This document shows positions 9,089 through 18,250 of a stretch of DNA of 64,000 nucleotides, one piece after another. The position numbers and the translations under genes are program-made. The notes beneath the pieces were generated by a model, which saw only the letters and a list, made by a program, of their open reading frames with translations, searched no databases and was not told where the DNA came from. Position 1 is the stretch's first letter; each line of letters opens with the position of its first letter. This stretch comes from Halomonas socia (lineage in GTDB: Bacteria; Pseudomonadota; Gammaproteobacteria; Pseudomonadales; Halomonadaceae). The stretch spans positions 372,001 through 436,000 of the forward strand of contig NZ_CP048812.1 in the NCBI RefSeq assembly GCF_010977575.1, given 5' to 3'.

Positions 9089-11268
9089 GAGATGTTGCTC
9101 CTGGAGTTGGAGGCTGGGATGAGGCTGGAAGGTTGGGCTGAAGGCTTTGCGTCGTTGCCCGGCCGTCCCGGCGTCAGTACCACCAGGGCGTCCAGCACCA
9201 CCATGCCCTGGCCGATGCTGCGGACAAGGACGGGGTTGAGATCGATGGATTCAATGCGCTCCTCCGACAGCATCAGGCTTCCCAGCCGCTCGGCCGCGTC
9301 GCAAAAGGCAGGAAGGTCCAGGGGCGGTTCGTCCCGGGCGCCTTGGAGAACGGGCCAGATGCGGGTGCGTTGCAGCGCTCGCAGCACCTCGTCGGCGGTG
9401 AATGGAGGGGCGAGCAGCTCGTAGTCGCGCAGGGCTTCCACGTACTTGCCACCGTCACCGGCCATGATCACCGGGCCGAAGACCGGGTCCCGTTTTGCGC
9501 CCAGCACGAGTTCCCGCCGCCCGGTTTCCTGTCGGGCCACGACCACCGTGCCGTCTGCCCCAAGCCGGTGCATTATGTTCGTGCAGTCGTCAAACATCTG
9601 CCGGGCCAGCTTCGGGGAGTCGACTCCCAGCTTGACGAGGCCATGCTCCGACTTGTGCGGCAGTGCCGCACTGCAGGCCTTGACCACGCAGGGCGTACCC
9701 AGTGCGTGCAGCGCTGACTCCGCTTCGTCGGGGCTGCGGCAGACGCGATAGACGACAACGGGAATGCCGATTGCCTCCAGCAGCTCCAGACTCTGCACTT
9801 CGTCCAGGACTTCGCCGGCATCGGCCGGCAGTGCAGCGGCCAGGTGTCGGGTTTCGATGGGCAACTCTTCGGCCATCAGTGCCCGGTGCGCCACGACCTG
9901 TCGGATCGCGGCCAGGGCATCTGTATCGCTCTGAAAGGTGGGAATGCCCTGTGCCGAGAACTGCTGCAGCACGTTGCGCTGGGGGCCGGATACCACCACC
10001 GGCTTGCCTTTCTCCCGGATGACCGCGCGAGCCGCGCTGGCAAAGGCGGTCAGGTCGTAGCCCTGGCCGGCCACTGGGACGCCGATGTGAATGATGTCGA
10101 TGGCAGGGTCATCGGCAATGGCGGCGAGGGCCTGTTCGAACAGTGCGCTGTCCCCCAGCAGGCCGGCCGTGAGATCCAGGGGGTTCTGGATGGCGCCGAA
10201 GGCGGGCATGATCTCGCGCAGTCGCCGTGCGGTGACGTCGGATAGCTCGGGAAGGGTCACCCCCAGACGCTCGGCCGCGTCGGCGCAGACCACGCCCACC
10301 GCGCCGCTGTGGCTCATGATGAGCACGCATCCCTTGCCGGTAGGCGCTTCGCCCAGGTAGAGCGCGGCGGCTCTGGCCAGTTCCGCGGTGTCCTGCACGC
10401 GCCAGATACCGTGGCGACGCAGATACGCAGTGACCACCGCATCCTCGCTGGCCAGCGCGCCCGTGTGGGACCGCGCAGCGCTGGCCCCGCGGGCGCTGGA
10501 GCCCGGTTTGAGGGCCACCACGGCGACGCCCCGGCGGCGCGCCCGCTGCGCTGCTCGAGCCAGCGCGTCGGCGTCCTGGATCCCCTCCATATAGAGCAGC
10601 ACGAGACGAATCTCTGAATCTTCCAGCACGCCGTCCAGCAGATCGGCGGTGGTGAGGTCGGCTTCATTGCCCGTGGCAAGAACATAGCGGGCGCCGAGAT
10701 CGTTTTCACGCAGCAGGGCGTAAGGCATCACGCTGGCAGCACCGCTCTGGCTGATGATGGCAATGGGGCCGTCCTGCGGGGGAACCTCGGCAAACATCGT
10801 GGAGAAATTGGCGATGGCGCCGCTGCGCAGATTCGCCAGGCCCTGGGAGTTTGGGCCGATCAGCCGGCTCCCTCCGGCTCGGGTGATCTCGACCAACCGC
10901 CGTTCCGCTTGCCGCCCGGCTTCTCCGGTTTCCCGGAAGCCGGAGCTCATGATGATGATGGCCTGGATGCCCTGATCCACACAGTCGCGAACGGCTTGTT
11001 CCGCGCGCGCCGCGGACAGCGCGATGATGGCGAGATCGGGTGTGGTCGGCAGGTCGGCGAGGGACGGGTAGCAGGTGAGCCCTTGCACTCTGCTGCGCCG
11101 GGGATTGACGGGATAGATTGCCCCTTGGAAACCGAAGCGCTGCATGTAATGGATGGGTCTGCCACCCACACTGTTCGGGTTGTCCGTTGCACCGATGATG
11201 GCAACTGCGGCCGGGTCGAGCGCCGACGCTGCCCAGTCCAGACGTTGCGCTGCCGGGGTCATGGTCAT
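9085..11268 (-). CDS. Acyl-CoA synthetase (ADP-forming), FerA/acetate-CoA ligase type
   Basis: A 727-residue single-chain NDP-forming ligase: CoA-binding Rossmann domain (AAVAIIGATDNPNSVGGRP, residues about 18-140), succinyl-CoA-synthetase-like domains with the phosphorylated His in ARSHTGALASEDAV (about 266), and a C-terminal ATP-grasp domain (about 490-715, with CVVKACSAALPHKSEHG). It converts a carboxylic acid, ATP and CoA to acyl-CoA, ADP and Pi. Ferulate-CoA ligase FerA of Sphingobium belongs to this family. Coupling to two crotonase-fold enzymes and an aldehyde dehydrogenase makes a hydroxycinnamate-like substrate attractive, but other acids are possible. It overlaps both neighbours by 4 bases or less. 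Confidence 0.85.
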   Translation of the reverse strand: MTMTPAAQRLDWAASALDPAAVAIIGATDNPNSVGGRPIHYMQRFGFQGAIYPVNPRRSRVQGLTCYPSLADLPTTPDLAIIALSAARAEQAVRDCVDQGIQAIIIMSSGFRETGEAGRQAERRLVEITRAGGSRLIGPNSQGLANLRSGAIANFSTMFAEVPPQDGPIAIISQSGAASVMPYALLRENDLGARYVLATGNEADLTTADLLDGVLEDSEIRLVLLYMEGIQDADALARAAQRARRRGVAVVALKPGSSARGASAARSHTGALASEDAVVTAYLRRHGIWRVQDTAELARAAALYLGEAPTGKGCVLIMSHSGAVGVVCADAAERLGVTLPELSDVTARRLREIMPAFGAIQNPLDLTAGLLGDSALFEQALAAIADDPAIDIIHIGVPVAGQGYDLTAFASAARAVIREKGKPVVVSGPQRNVLQQFSAQGIPTFQSDTDALAAIRQVVAHRALMAEELPIETRHLAAALPADAGEVLDEVQSLELLEAIGIPVVVYRVCRSPDEAESALHALGTPCVVKACSAALPHKSEHGLVKLGVDSPKLARQMFDDCTNIMHRLGADGTVVVARQETGRRELVLGAKRDPVFGPVIMAGDGGKYVEALRDYELLAPPFTADEVLRALQRTRIWPVLQGARDEPPLDLPAFCDAAERLGSLMLSEERIESIDLNPVLVRSIGQGMVVLDALVVLTPGRPGNDAKPSAQPSSLIPASNSRSNIS

Positions 11269-12053
11269 GAACGGCCCTCAGAGCGCTTGCTGCGGCTGGT
11301 GCGCTCCTCCAGGAAGCGGCGCATGATGAGCTGAGGAGCTCCGCCTTTGTAGTCTTCAAGGTGGAAGTCGACCGTGGCCCGACAGGCGCCGTCGAAGCCA
11401 GCCTGGGTAACGTCACGAAAGCGGCGCTTGGTCAGCCGCACTGCCGTGCGCGGTAGGCTGGCGAACTCCTTGGCGAGTGCCACGGCCCGCGGCAGGACGG
11501 CCTCGGCTGAGGTCAGCTCGTTGATCAGCCCGACTTCCCGGGCCCGGGTGCCGCTGATCAGCTTGCCCATCAGCGACAGTTCAACGTTCTGTGCATAGCC
11601 CAGGTGCAGGGACATCAGGTAGGAGCCGAGGATGCTGGACAATCCTACTCGAACCTCAGGCTGACCGAGGTGAATGTCGGCGTGTGCAACCCTGAGATCG
11701 GCCAGCAGCCCCATCTGGAAGCCGACACCGACAGCGAGGCCATTGAAGGCGGCCACTACGGGCTTGTCCAGGTTACGTACGGCGGCGAGCAGCGCAGACT
11801 GGTGGTTCATCCAGGCTTCCACCTCATGCAGTTCGAATGCAGCGGCCTCGGCCAAGTCCTGACCTGCGGAGAAAGCTCGATCGCCTGCCCCCGTCAGCAC
11901 GACGGCACCGATGGCATCGTCCTCGTTCAAGGCGCCAAGCGTGTCGATCAAGGTATCGCGCATGGTGGCGTCGATGGCATTCATCACGTCCGGGCGATTC
12001 AGGGTGACGATGACGACCGCCTCCTCGCGGCTTATTTGTACGGATTCTTCCAT
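11265..12053 (-). CDS. Enoyl-CoA hydratase/lyase family protein, first gene of the acyl-CoA operon
   Basis: A 262-residue crotonase-fold protein with DRAFSAGQDL and NGLAVGVGFQMGLLADLR, and the second catalytic Glu retained in LGQPEVRVGL. The first catalytic Glu of classical hydratases is Gln here (GVGFQ). Hydroxycinnamoyl-CoA hydratase-lyases also keep only the second Glu, so a hydratase-lyase role is possible but not shown. I prefer ATG 12053 because GAGG lies 5 bases upstream; ATG 12056 and GTG 12068 are in frame. Its end overlaps the ligase start by 4 bases. It faces the divergent LysR gene. Confidence 0.8.
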   Translation of the reverse strand: MEESVQISREEAVVIVTLNRPDVMNAIDATMRDTLIDTLGALNEDDAIGAVVLTGAGDRAFSAGQDLAEAAAFELHEVEAWMNHQSALLAAVRNLDKPVVAAFNGLAVGVGFQMGLLADLRVAHADIHLGQPEVRVGLSSILGSYLMSLHLGYAQNVELSLMGKLISGTRAREVGLINELTSAEAVLPRAVALAKEFASLPRTAVRLTKRRFRDVTQAGFDGACRATVDFHLEDYKGGAPQLIMRRFLEERTSRSKRSEGRS

Positions 12054-12211
12054 CATGGCCTCGGTCACTGGTTTGCCGCCGTTGGCATGCTGGGCCGGGG
12101 CGGCTGGGGTTATTCCAGAGCGGTGGTTTTCGCTGGCGTAGTGTGTGAGCTAGACCATGGCGAGATTTCTGTTATTTTGGAATCGCATGATTTAAATATC
12201 TGGTATGCGAA

Positions 12212-13126
12212 ATGCGTATGTCGTCACTGAATCTTCGTGCCGTGGAAGTCTTCGTCTGTGTTTGCGAGCTCGGTAGCCTGACCCGGGCCGCCATGGCACT
12301 GGGCCTGACTCAGCCAAGCGCCAGCCGGGCCATCTCCGGGCTGGAAGAGCACCTCGGGGGGAGCCTGCTGCTGCGTACGGGTCGGGGGGTCACGCCCACC
12401 GAGCTCGGCCAGGCTGCGCTGCCGCGCATGCAGTCGTTGCTGACGGAAGCGGAGGCGCTGTCCACGGACTTGCGGGATCTAGGCCGGTCCCCCACCGGAA
12501 TGGTGACTGTCGGCATATTGCCCTCCCTGACTCAACCCCTTGCAGGACTCTTGTTCGACCATTTACGGCGGCACTTTCCGAGACTGCAGCTGCGCATTCT
12601 GGAAGGGTTCAGTCCGCAGATCGAAGAGTGGCTGGCGGCCGGACGGGTCGACGTTGGCCTGCTCAGCCACTACCGGCGCTCCCGCTCTTCCCAAGAGGAG
12701 GAGTTGCTCACGGAGCGGCTCATGCTGGTAGGGCCGCCCGACAAGCGCTTCCCCAGGGAGGCAATCCCCTTCCACGCTCTCGCTGGACTGCCGCTGGTGC
12801 TGCCCGCCCGGCCCAACGGCTTGCGCGTTCTTGTGGACGAGACCACGGCACGTCAGGGCGTGTCTCTGGATATCGTCATGGAGGCCGACTGCCTGGGCGC
12901 ACAGAAAGATGTGATCCGGCATTTCGGCTGTTTCGCGATCCTTAGTCCTCAGGCCGTCCAGGAGGCTCTGAATCTCGGTCAACTGAGATGCACGACGATC
13001 ATTGAGCCCGAGCTCACCCGCCGCGCCGTGCTCGCCTCCACCACTCATCGCCCGCTCAGTCGGGGAGCTCGCGAAGTCATGCGGGCCATCCGCGAGATCA
13101 CCGACTCCTTGTCAATCGAAGCTTGA
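12212..13126 (+). CDS. LysR-family transcriptional regulator
   Basis: A 304-residue LysR protein: N-terminal winged helix (residues about 5-65: NLRAVEVFVCVCELGSLTRA and GLTQPSASRAISGLEEHLGG), then a periplasmic-binding-protein-like effector domain. It is transcribed away from the acyl-CoA ligase operon and 138 bases upstream of the TTT operon, so it could control either or both. Intergenic DNA before it contains CGCAT (12184-12188) and ATGCG (12205-12209) as inverted halves. No clear ribosome binding site precedes the ATGs at 12212 and 12218. Confidence 0.85.
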   Translation: MRMSSLNLRAVEVFVCVCELGSLTRAAMALGLTQPSASRAISGLEEHLGGSLLLRTGRGVTPTELGQAALPRMQSLLTEAEALSTDLRDLGRSPTGMVTVGILPSLTQPLAGLLFDHLRRHFPRLQLRILEGFSPQIEEWLAAGRVDVGLLSHYRRSRSSQEEELLTERLMLVGPPDKRFPREAIPFHALAGLPLVLPARPNGLRVLVDETTARQGVSLDIVMEADCLGAQKDVIRHFGCFAILSPQAVQEALNLGQLRCTTIIEPELTRRAVLASTTHRPLSRGAREVMRAIREITDSLSIEA

Positions 13127-13264
13127 CAACTTCCCTATGCATCAGCCATGAATATAATCGCCAGCTTGTAATAAACAAATACAACTTTCCCGGCTGTGTC
13201 GAAAATCTCACTCGACTTTGTGAGGTGCATCGTTGTCGGGACGATATTTTAGGAGCAATTCACT

Positions 13265-14263
13265 ATGAGCAAACTCCGCGTCAAGACAGTGCCAGGCATG
13301 TTGACAGCAACCGCCGTGACCGGGGCCTTGGCCTTGGGAGCGTTTCCTGTGACGAGCATGGCTGTGGAAAACTATCCTGAGAGCAACCTAACTGTCATGG
13401 TGCCCTACCCGCCGGGCGGTTTTACCGATCAGGTGGGGCGTCTAGTGGCGGACGGGCTTTCGGAGCGCCTGGGGGAGACCGTGGTGGTCGACAACCGCCC
13501 CGGAGGAGGCACGGTAGTAGGCCAGGATCGTGTGGCCAGTGCCAGCCCAGACGGTTATACACTAGGTATCGCACCCTTCGCTTTTGCGGTCAATCCTGGA
13601 CTATTCGATGATCTGCCATATGACACGGAAAGCGACTTTGCTCATATCGCGACGCTCGGCACGGCTTTTAACGTCATGGTGGCCTACCCGGGATTCGAGC
13701 CAAACACGGTGGAGGAGTTAGTAGAGTATGCCAAGGCCAATCCCAATGCGGTGAACTGTGGCTCAGCTGGTGTAGGCTCCTCGCCTCACCTCGCCTGTGA
13801 GATGTTCAGCGCGCTAAGCGGCATTGAGTGGGAGCACATCCCTTATGGCGGTAGTGCCCCCTCACGCGTCGATCTTGAAGCAGGCCGCATTGAAATCATT
13901 ATCGATAACTACTCCAACGTTAAACCGTTGGTGGATGATGGTCGTGCCAAGGCCTTGGGCGTCACACTCACTGAAGAGAGCGAGCTGATGCCGGGTATCC
14001 CGCCGATCGCCGACACTGTCGAAGGCTATGAGGTGTTAACTTGGTGGGGGCTCTATGCGCCGGCTGGTGTTCCTGACGAAATTGTCGCCAAGCTTAATGA
14101 GGCGGTAAACGACACGTTACAGTCCGAAGAGTTGTTGCAGGCCTTCGATAGAGAGGGGGTAACACCGGTGACTGGTACGCCGGAGGAGGCGCGAGAATTC
14201 GTCGATAGTCAAATGCAGACCTGGATTCCCATCGCAGAAGACATCGATATGGATGCCTATTAG
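13265..14263 (+). CDS. Tripartite tricarboxylate transporter substrate-binding protein (TctC/Bug family)
   Basis: A 332-residue periplasmic binding protein. A Sec signal peptide is followed by probable cleavage after VTSMA (about residue 34). Bug-family motifs are VMVPYPPGGFTDQVGR, VVVDNRPGGGTVVGQD, SPDGYTLG and HIPYGGSAP. It would capture a carboxylated substrate and deliver it to the TctB/TctA-type membrane components 3.5 kb downstream on the same strand. AGGAG lies 8 bases before the ATG. The acidic mature protein fits a halophile periplasm. Confidence 0.88.
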   Translation: MSKLRVKTVPGMLTATAVTGALALGAFPVTSMAVENYPESNLTVMVPYPPGGFTDQVGRLVADGLSERLGETVVVDNRPGGGTVVGQDRVASASPDGYTLGIAPFAFAVNPGLFDDLPYDTESDFAHIATLGTAFNVMVAYPGFEPNTVEELVEYAKANPNAVNCGSAGVGSSPHLACEMFSALSGIEWEHIPYGGSAPSRVDLEAGRIEIIIDNYSNVKPLVDDGRAKALGVTLTEESELMPGIPPIADTVEGYEVLTWWGLYAPAGVPDEIVAKLNEAVNDTLQSEELLQAFDREGVTPVTGTPEEAREFVDSQMQTWIPIAEDIDMDAY

Positions 14264-14385
14264 AGCGTGCCGAGGCGTCGACTGGCTATCTCACCCAGCG
14301 GTCGACGCTAGGTCCTTGATCATGAGCGTGGTGCTGGTCGCCGTTTAACGGCCAGTTCGTTCTACCATCGACATCGGTGCTCCTC

Positions 14386-15372
14386 ATGGCTTGTATCGTT
14401 ATAACCGATCCTATCGATCCCGTGGTGCGTCGCCGTCTGGAAGTATATGCAGATGTCCTCGACCTACCAGAGGAGGGAAGTTTCACCTCGGCTCATGTGC
14501 TCGAACGGGCAGATATCCTCGTTGTCCGACGACTCCTTTCGCCAGATATTATCGATGCAACCCCTCGGTTACGTGCCTTTGTAAGGCATGGCGTCGGAGT
14601 GGATTTCATTCCTGTGGGTGAAGCATCAAGGCAAGGAATCGCCGTCACAAACGCGCCGGGTGTCAATGCCAATAGCGTCGCAGAGCACACCATTGGCATG
14701 ATAATCGCCCTGCGGAGACATATCGCCCTCATGGATCGTGGGCTGCGATCTGGACACTGGGCCAGCCTGCGCCAAAAGGCCGTTTTCGGTAGGGAGTTGG
14801 GCGGGCAGACCCTCGGCTTACTGGGTTTCGGCAGCGTGGGAAGGCGCATAGCAGCAATCGCACGACTGGGGTTTGGTATGAGGATCCTTGCGCACCGCCA
14901 AAGTGCCGAGACTGGCGAGACAGAGATAACGTTCTGCTCCCTTGAACAGCTGTTCGAGGATAGCGATATCGTGGTGGTGGCCTGCCCGCTAAATGATCAT
15001 ACGCAGGGCATGGTCGGACGCGATATGCTCGGTCGCTTAGGGCCAGAAGGCCTTCTGGTTAATATCGGACGGGGCGCCATTCTGGATGAAGGTGCTATGC
15101 TCGATATGCTCGCGAACGGCCAATTAGGTGCCGCCGCTCTGGACGTGTTTACTGAGGAGCCGCTGCCCACAGCGAGCGCATTACGCCAACTGGACAATGT
15201 GCTCTTGACCCCCCATGTGGCAGGAATTTCTGTCAACAGCAATCTGGGCATGAGCACCTTGGCGGCGGCGGATAGTCTGCGCATTCTGAGAGGATATAGG
15301 CCGCGCTATCTCATCAATGATCAAGCTTGGCATGTCATCGAGAAACGCTGGGCCAGGTTGGGGCGATGCTAG
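14386..15372 (+). CDS. D-isomer-specific 2-hydroxyacid dehydrogenase
   Basis: A 328-residue enzyme of the SerA/glyoxylate-reductase superfamily. The NAD-binding motif is GLLGFGSVGRRIA (about 147-159). The catalytic triad can be assigned as Arg in NIGRGAIL, Glu in FTEEPLP and His in LTPHVAGIS. It reversibly oxidises a D-2-hydroxyacid to a 2-oxoacid. It has no C-terminal ACT domain, so a serine-biosynthetic SerA is unlikely. I prefer ATG 14386; a GTG at 14377 is also in frame, and neither has a strong ribosome binding site. It lies between the TTT binding protein and two enolase-superfamily genes, so it may act on the product of a dehydratase from the same pathway. Confidence 0.85.
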   Translation: MACIVITDPIDPVVRRRLEVYADVLDLPEEGSFTSAHVLERADILVVRRLLSPDIIDATPRLRAFVRHGVGVDFIPVGEASRQGIAVTNAPGVNANSVAEHTIGMIIALRRHIALMDRGLRSGHWASLRQKAVFGRELGGQTLGLLGFGSVGRRIAAIARLGFGMRILAHRQSAETGETEITFCSLEQLFEDSDIVVVACPLNDHTQGMVGRDMLGRLGPEGLLVNIGRGAILDEGAMLDMLANGQLGAAALDVFTEEPLPTASALRQLDNVLLTPHVAGISVNSNLGMSTLAAADSLRILRGYRPRYLINDQAWHVIEKRWARLGRC

Positions 15373-15442
15373 AAAAATGTGACTTTATATAACAGTTATG
15401 CTGCGTTATAGCTAACTATCACAGGCGAGAAGGGGAATAGTT

Positions 15443-16588
15443 TTGAAAATAGCTTCCGTACACGCTGACGTGTATTCGTGTCCGTTTGAAGGCGTCGCCG
15501 TCACTCAGGGTGTCGGCAACATGGTGAAAAGGGATCTGGTCCTGATAAGAGTCACTGCTGAGGATGGCACCGTCGGCTACGGCGAATCTCACATGGGGCT
15601 GAACCCCACAGCAATCGCCGAGGTAGTCAACCACAGTATGGCACCGCAGGTCGTTGGTCAGGACGTCTTCGATGAGGCTGGCATCTGGGAGCGGGTCTAC
15701 CGCCATCAGATCGTTACCCATGGGCTCGGGGCGGGCAGTACCATCGCTTTCAGCGGTATCGACATCGCGCTCTGGGATCTGCGCGGGAAGCTCTTGGAGC
15801 AACCCGTCTATAGGCTGCTCGGCGGGCGCAACAAGTCAATCCGAGCTTATGCAGGCGGCATGGGGCTGGGCTGGCAAGATAAGGAAAGCCTGGCGGCCGA
15901 AGTACAGAAATACGTGGATGCCGGCTATACGGCGATCAAACTGCGTGTCGGGCAGGGAGTCGATATCGACGCCGAGAGGGTGAGTCATGTCCGCGAGGCG
16001 GTCGGCAACGGTGTGGATATCGCCCTCGACGCTGCCACCCGCTACCGTCTGGAGGATATGGGGCAAGTGTTGCAGTACGCAGAGGCGAACCGGGTGCTCT
16101 GGCTGGAGGAACCCATCACACCTGACGATGTGCAAGGCTATGCGGAAATTCGTCGATCTACCTGGGTACCCATTGCCGCGGGCGAAAATCACTACACTCG
16201 ACAAGCCTTCCGTGATCTCTTCTCTGCACGGGCGATCACCATATGTCAGGCCGACTGCACCAAGGCTGGTGGCCTGTCGGAAACCAAGAAGATCGCCGAC
16301 ATGGCAGCAGCTTGGCACCTGCGCGTGGCTCCACACTTAAGCCAGAGTATCATCAGTACGGCGGCCAATGTGCACCTGCTCTGTGCCCTACCCAATGCCA
16401 TGATCTACGAAGCGGATATCTCGCGCATCAATCCCTGGCGGGACGACCTAGCCCGCAATCCGCTGCGGGTCGTTGACGGCTACATTCAACCGAACGAAGA
16501 GCCAGGTCTCGGCCTGGACATCGACGAATCCATCCTTGAGCAGTATCCGGCCATCCCCGGGCCCTCGTACGTGCCAGCAAGGCCCTGA
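15443..16588 (+). CDS. Mandelate racemase/muconate lactonizing enzyme family protein (copy 1)
   Basis: A 381-residue enolase-superfamily enzyme: an N-terminal capping domain (residues 1-125) and a C-terminal barrel. Metal ligands appear to be Asp in ALDAATRY, Glu in WLEEPIT and Glu in AAGENHYT. The barrel strand-2 motif is AIKLRVG, with Arg where many family members have the second Lys of KxK, and a late-barrel His is in VAPHLSQS. Likely a dehydratase or epimerase of a hydroxy- or sugar acid; the substrate is unknown. The start is TTG 15443 preceded by AGAAGGGGA; no suitable ATG exists upstream. It is paralogous to the next gene. Confidence 0.85.
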   Translation: MKIASVHADVYSCPFEGVAVTQGVGNMVKRDLVLIRVTAEDGTVGYGESHMGLNPTAIAEVVNHSMAPQVVGQDVFDEAGIWERVYRHQIVTHGLGAGSTIAFSGIDIALWDLRGKLLEQPVYRLLGGRNKSIRAYAGGMGLGWQDKESLAAEVQKYVDAGYTAIKLRVGQGVDIDAERVSHVREAVGNGVDIALDAATRYRLEDMGQVLQYAEANRVLWLEEPITPDDVQGYAEIRRSTWVPIAAGENHYTRQAFRDLFSARAITICQADCTKAGGLSETKKIADMAAAWHLRVAPHLSQSIISTAANVHLLCALPNAMIYEADISRINPWRDDLARNPLRVVDGYIQPNEEPGLGLDIDESILEQYPAIPGPSYVPARP

Positions 16589-16636
16589 CAAGCGATGACT
16601 AACTGGCCGCCGGCCTGTCTAGAGGAGAAGTACCGC

Positions 16637-17776
16637 ATGAAGATTACCAAAGTAGATGTATATCCCGTCTCCCACAAGATGGGGCCGGGAGAGGGTCCAA
16701 CCCTCGGCGTGGGTCGCATGATCAAGCGCGACGCCATCATCATCAAAATTACCAGCGACGACGGCCTCGTCGGCTGGGGCGAGGCCCACCATGCCAAGGC
16801 GCCTGCCGCCGTCGCACGGCTCATAGAGGGAACCCTGGCGAACATGGTGGTCGGCATGAGTGCCTTCGACGTGGTGGGCGTCTGGCATCGTCTCTACCGC
16901 GGACATCTAGCTACCCACGGGATGGGTGCCGGCACGGTGATCGCCATGAGCGGCATCGACATGGCCCTCTGGGATCTGCGCGGCAAGGCGGCAGGGCTTC
17001 CTTTATGCCAACTCCTTGGCGGAGACTTCAAGGATCTGCCTGCTTATGCAGGAGGGCTCTCCCTGGGTTTCCAGCCTGAAATGCAACTGGTCGAGGAGGC
17101 ATCGGGACTAGTCGAGCAGGGGTATCGGGCCTTGAAGCTGCGCCTTGGCGACACGCCAGCCAATGACTTGGCTCGGGTGCAGGCGGTGCGTAAGGGACTG
17201 GGGCCGGAAGTTGAGATCTTGACTGACGTCAACGCAGCTTACGATCTGGCACAAGTGGCTGCGCTGATCCCCGGGCTGGATGAGTCTCGCGTAGGCTGGC
17301 TGGAGGAACCCTTCCCCCCCTTCGACGAATACAATTACAAGCGTGCAGCTACTATGGGCCGTACGCCGCTGGCTGCGGGAGAAAATCACTACACCCGCTT
17401 CGACTTTGCCCGTCTGCTAGAGCAGGATACTGTGACCGTGCTGCAGCCAGATCTCTCAAAGGCAGGTGGCATCACAGAGGTGCTCAGGATCGCCGCTATG
17501 GCGTCGGTACGTCGGTTGTCCATCAACCCGCACACCTCCATGTCGGGGTTGAATATGGCTGCCTCGCTTCACCTTCTCTCTGCCATTGAGAATCCGGGCT
17601 TCTTTGAGGCGGATGTATCCCGCTCCAACCTGTTCCGAACAGCCTTAACATCTGAGCCCTATTCGCTTGACGCTAATGGTAAGGTTCAGGCGCCGAATGG
17701 CCCAGGCTTGGGCGTGGAGGTAGACGAGGGCTTCCTCGCCGCACATCCGCTGATCGATGGTCCCTGTTATGTTTAA
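16637..17776 (+). CDS. Mandelate racemase/muconate lactonizing enzyme family protein (copy 2)
   Basis: A 379-residue enolase-superfamily enzyme sharing the opening of copy 1 (MKI..V..DVY, NMVKRD/RMIKRDA), the capping-domain motif SGIDMALWDLRGKA, the strand-2 motif ALKLRLG, and metal ligands in LTDVNAAY, WLEEPF and AAGENHYT. The late-barrel residue is NPHTSMSG. ATG 16637 is chosen because AGGAG lies 8 bases upstream; the frame extends upstream without a signal. Two adjacent paralogs suggest either two stereoisomers or successive steps such as epimerisation then dehydration. Confidence 0.85.
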   Translation: MKITKVDVYPVSHKMGPGEGPTLGVGRMIKRDAIIIKITSDDGLVGWGEAHHAKAPAAVARLIEGTLANMVVGMSAFDVVGVWHRLYRGHLATHGMGAGTVIAMSGIDMALWDLRGKAAGLPLCQLLGGDFKDLPAYAGGLSLGFQPEMQLVEEASGLVEQGYRALKLRLGDTPANDLARVQAVRKGLGPEVEILTDVNAAYDLAQVAALIPGLDESRVGWLEEPFPPFDEYNYKRAATMGRTPLAAGENHYTRFDFARLLEQDTVTVLQPDLSKAGGITEVLRIAAMASVRRLSINPHTSMSGLNMAASLHLLSAIENPGFFEADVSRSNLFRTALTSEPYSLDANGKVQAPNGPGLGVEVDEGFLAAHPLIDGPCYV

Positions 17777-17800
17777 CATGGCATGAGCGCGAGGTGAATT

Positions 17801-18250
17801 ATGAAAACAATTATTACCGACAAAACCCTTCTCTCCGGCGTGTTGTTCCTCGCAATAGGTACCAGTTTCTGGATTGCCGCGCAGGACTATGCTTTTGGCA
17901 CCCTACGCCGCATGGGCCCGGGGTTCTTTCCCTCCTACTTAGGTGCGATTCTTGCCATTATCGGTCTGCTAATGGTAGTTCAGACATTGATCCGCAAGCG
18001 CCACGAGGCGATTCCTCCCCTCTTTCTTCGCCCCCTGCTGTTTCTGACTGCCGGCATCCTGGCGTTTGCGGCACTGATCGATCGTGCGGGGTTGATTGCT
18101 GCCTGCTTAGCAGCCGTTCTCCTCTCCAGTCAGGCCAGTCGTGACACACGGCTGCTGGAATCCCTAGTAGTGGCAATTCTGATGGCTACTTTCTCTGTGA
18201 TCGTCTTTATTGTTCTGCTAGGCCTGCCATTCCGCATGTGGGTGATTTAA
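17801..18250 (+). CDS. tctB: Tripartite tricarboxylate transporter small membrane subunit (TctB family)
   Basis: A 149-residue protein with four apparent membrane helices (LLSGVLFLAIGTSFWIA, YLGAILAIIGLLMVVQT, LLFLTAGILAFAALI and a C-terminal ILMATFSVIVFIVLLG). The motif RRMGPGFFPSYLG is characteristic of TctB. It works with the large subunit encoded directly after it and with the binding protein at 13265. A GAGG-type ribosome binding site lies 8 bases before ATG, and the stop codon abuts the tctA start. Confidence 0.88.
   Translation: MKTIITDKTLLSGVLFLAIGTSFWIAAQDYAFGTLRRMGPGFFPSYLGAILAIIGLLMVVQTLIRKRHEAIPPLFLRPLLFLTAGILAFAALIDRAGLIAACLAAVLLSSQASRDTRLLESLVVAILMATFSVIVFIVLLGLPFRMWVI

Noticed and set aside
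13123-13158. TTGACA and TATAAT as a strong promoter for the TTT operon
   Set aside because: The hexamers are 24 bases apart, too far for a sigma-70 promoter, and TTGACA lies in the end of the LysR gene.
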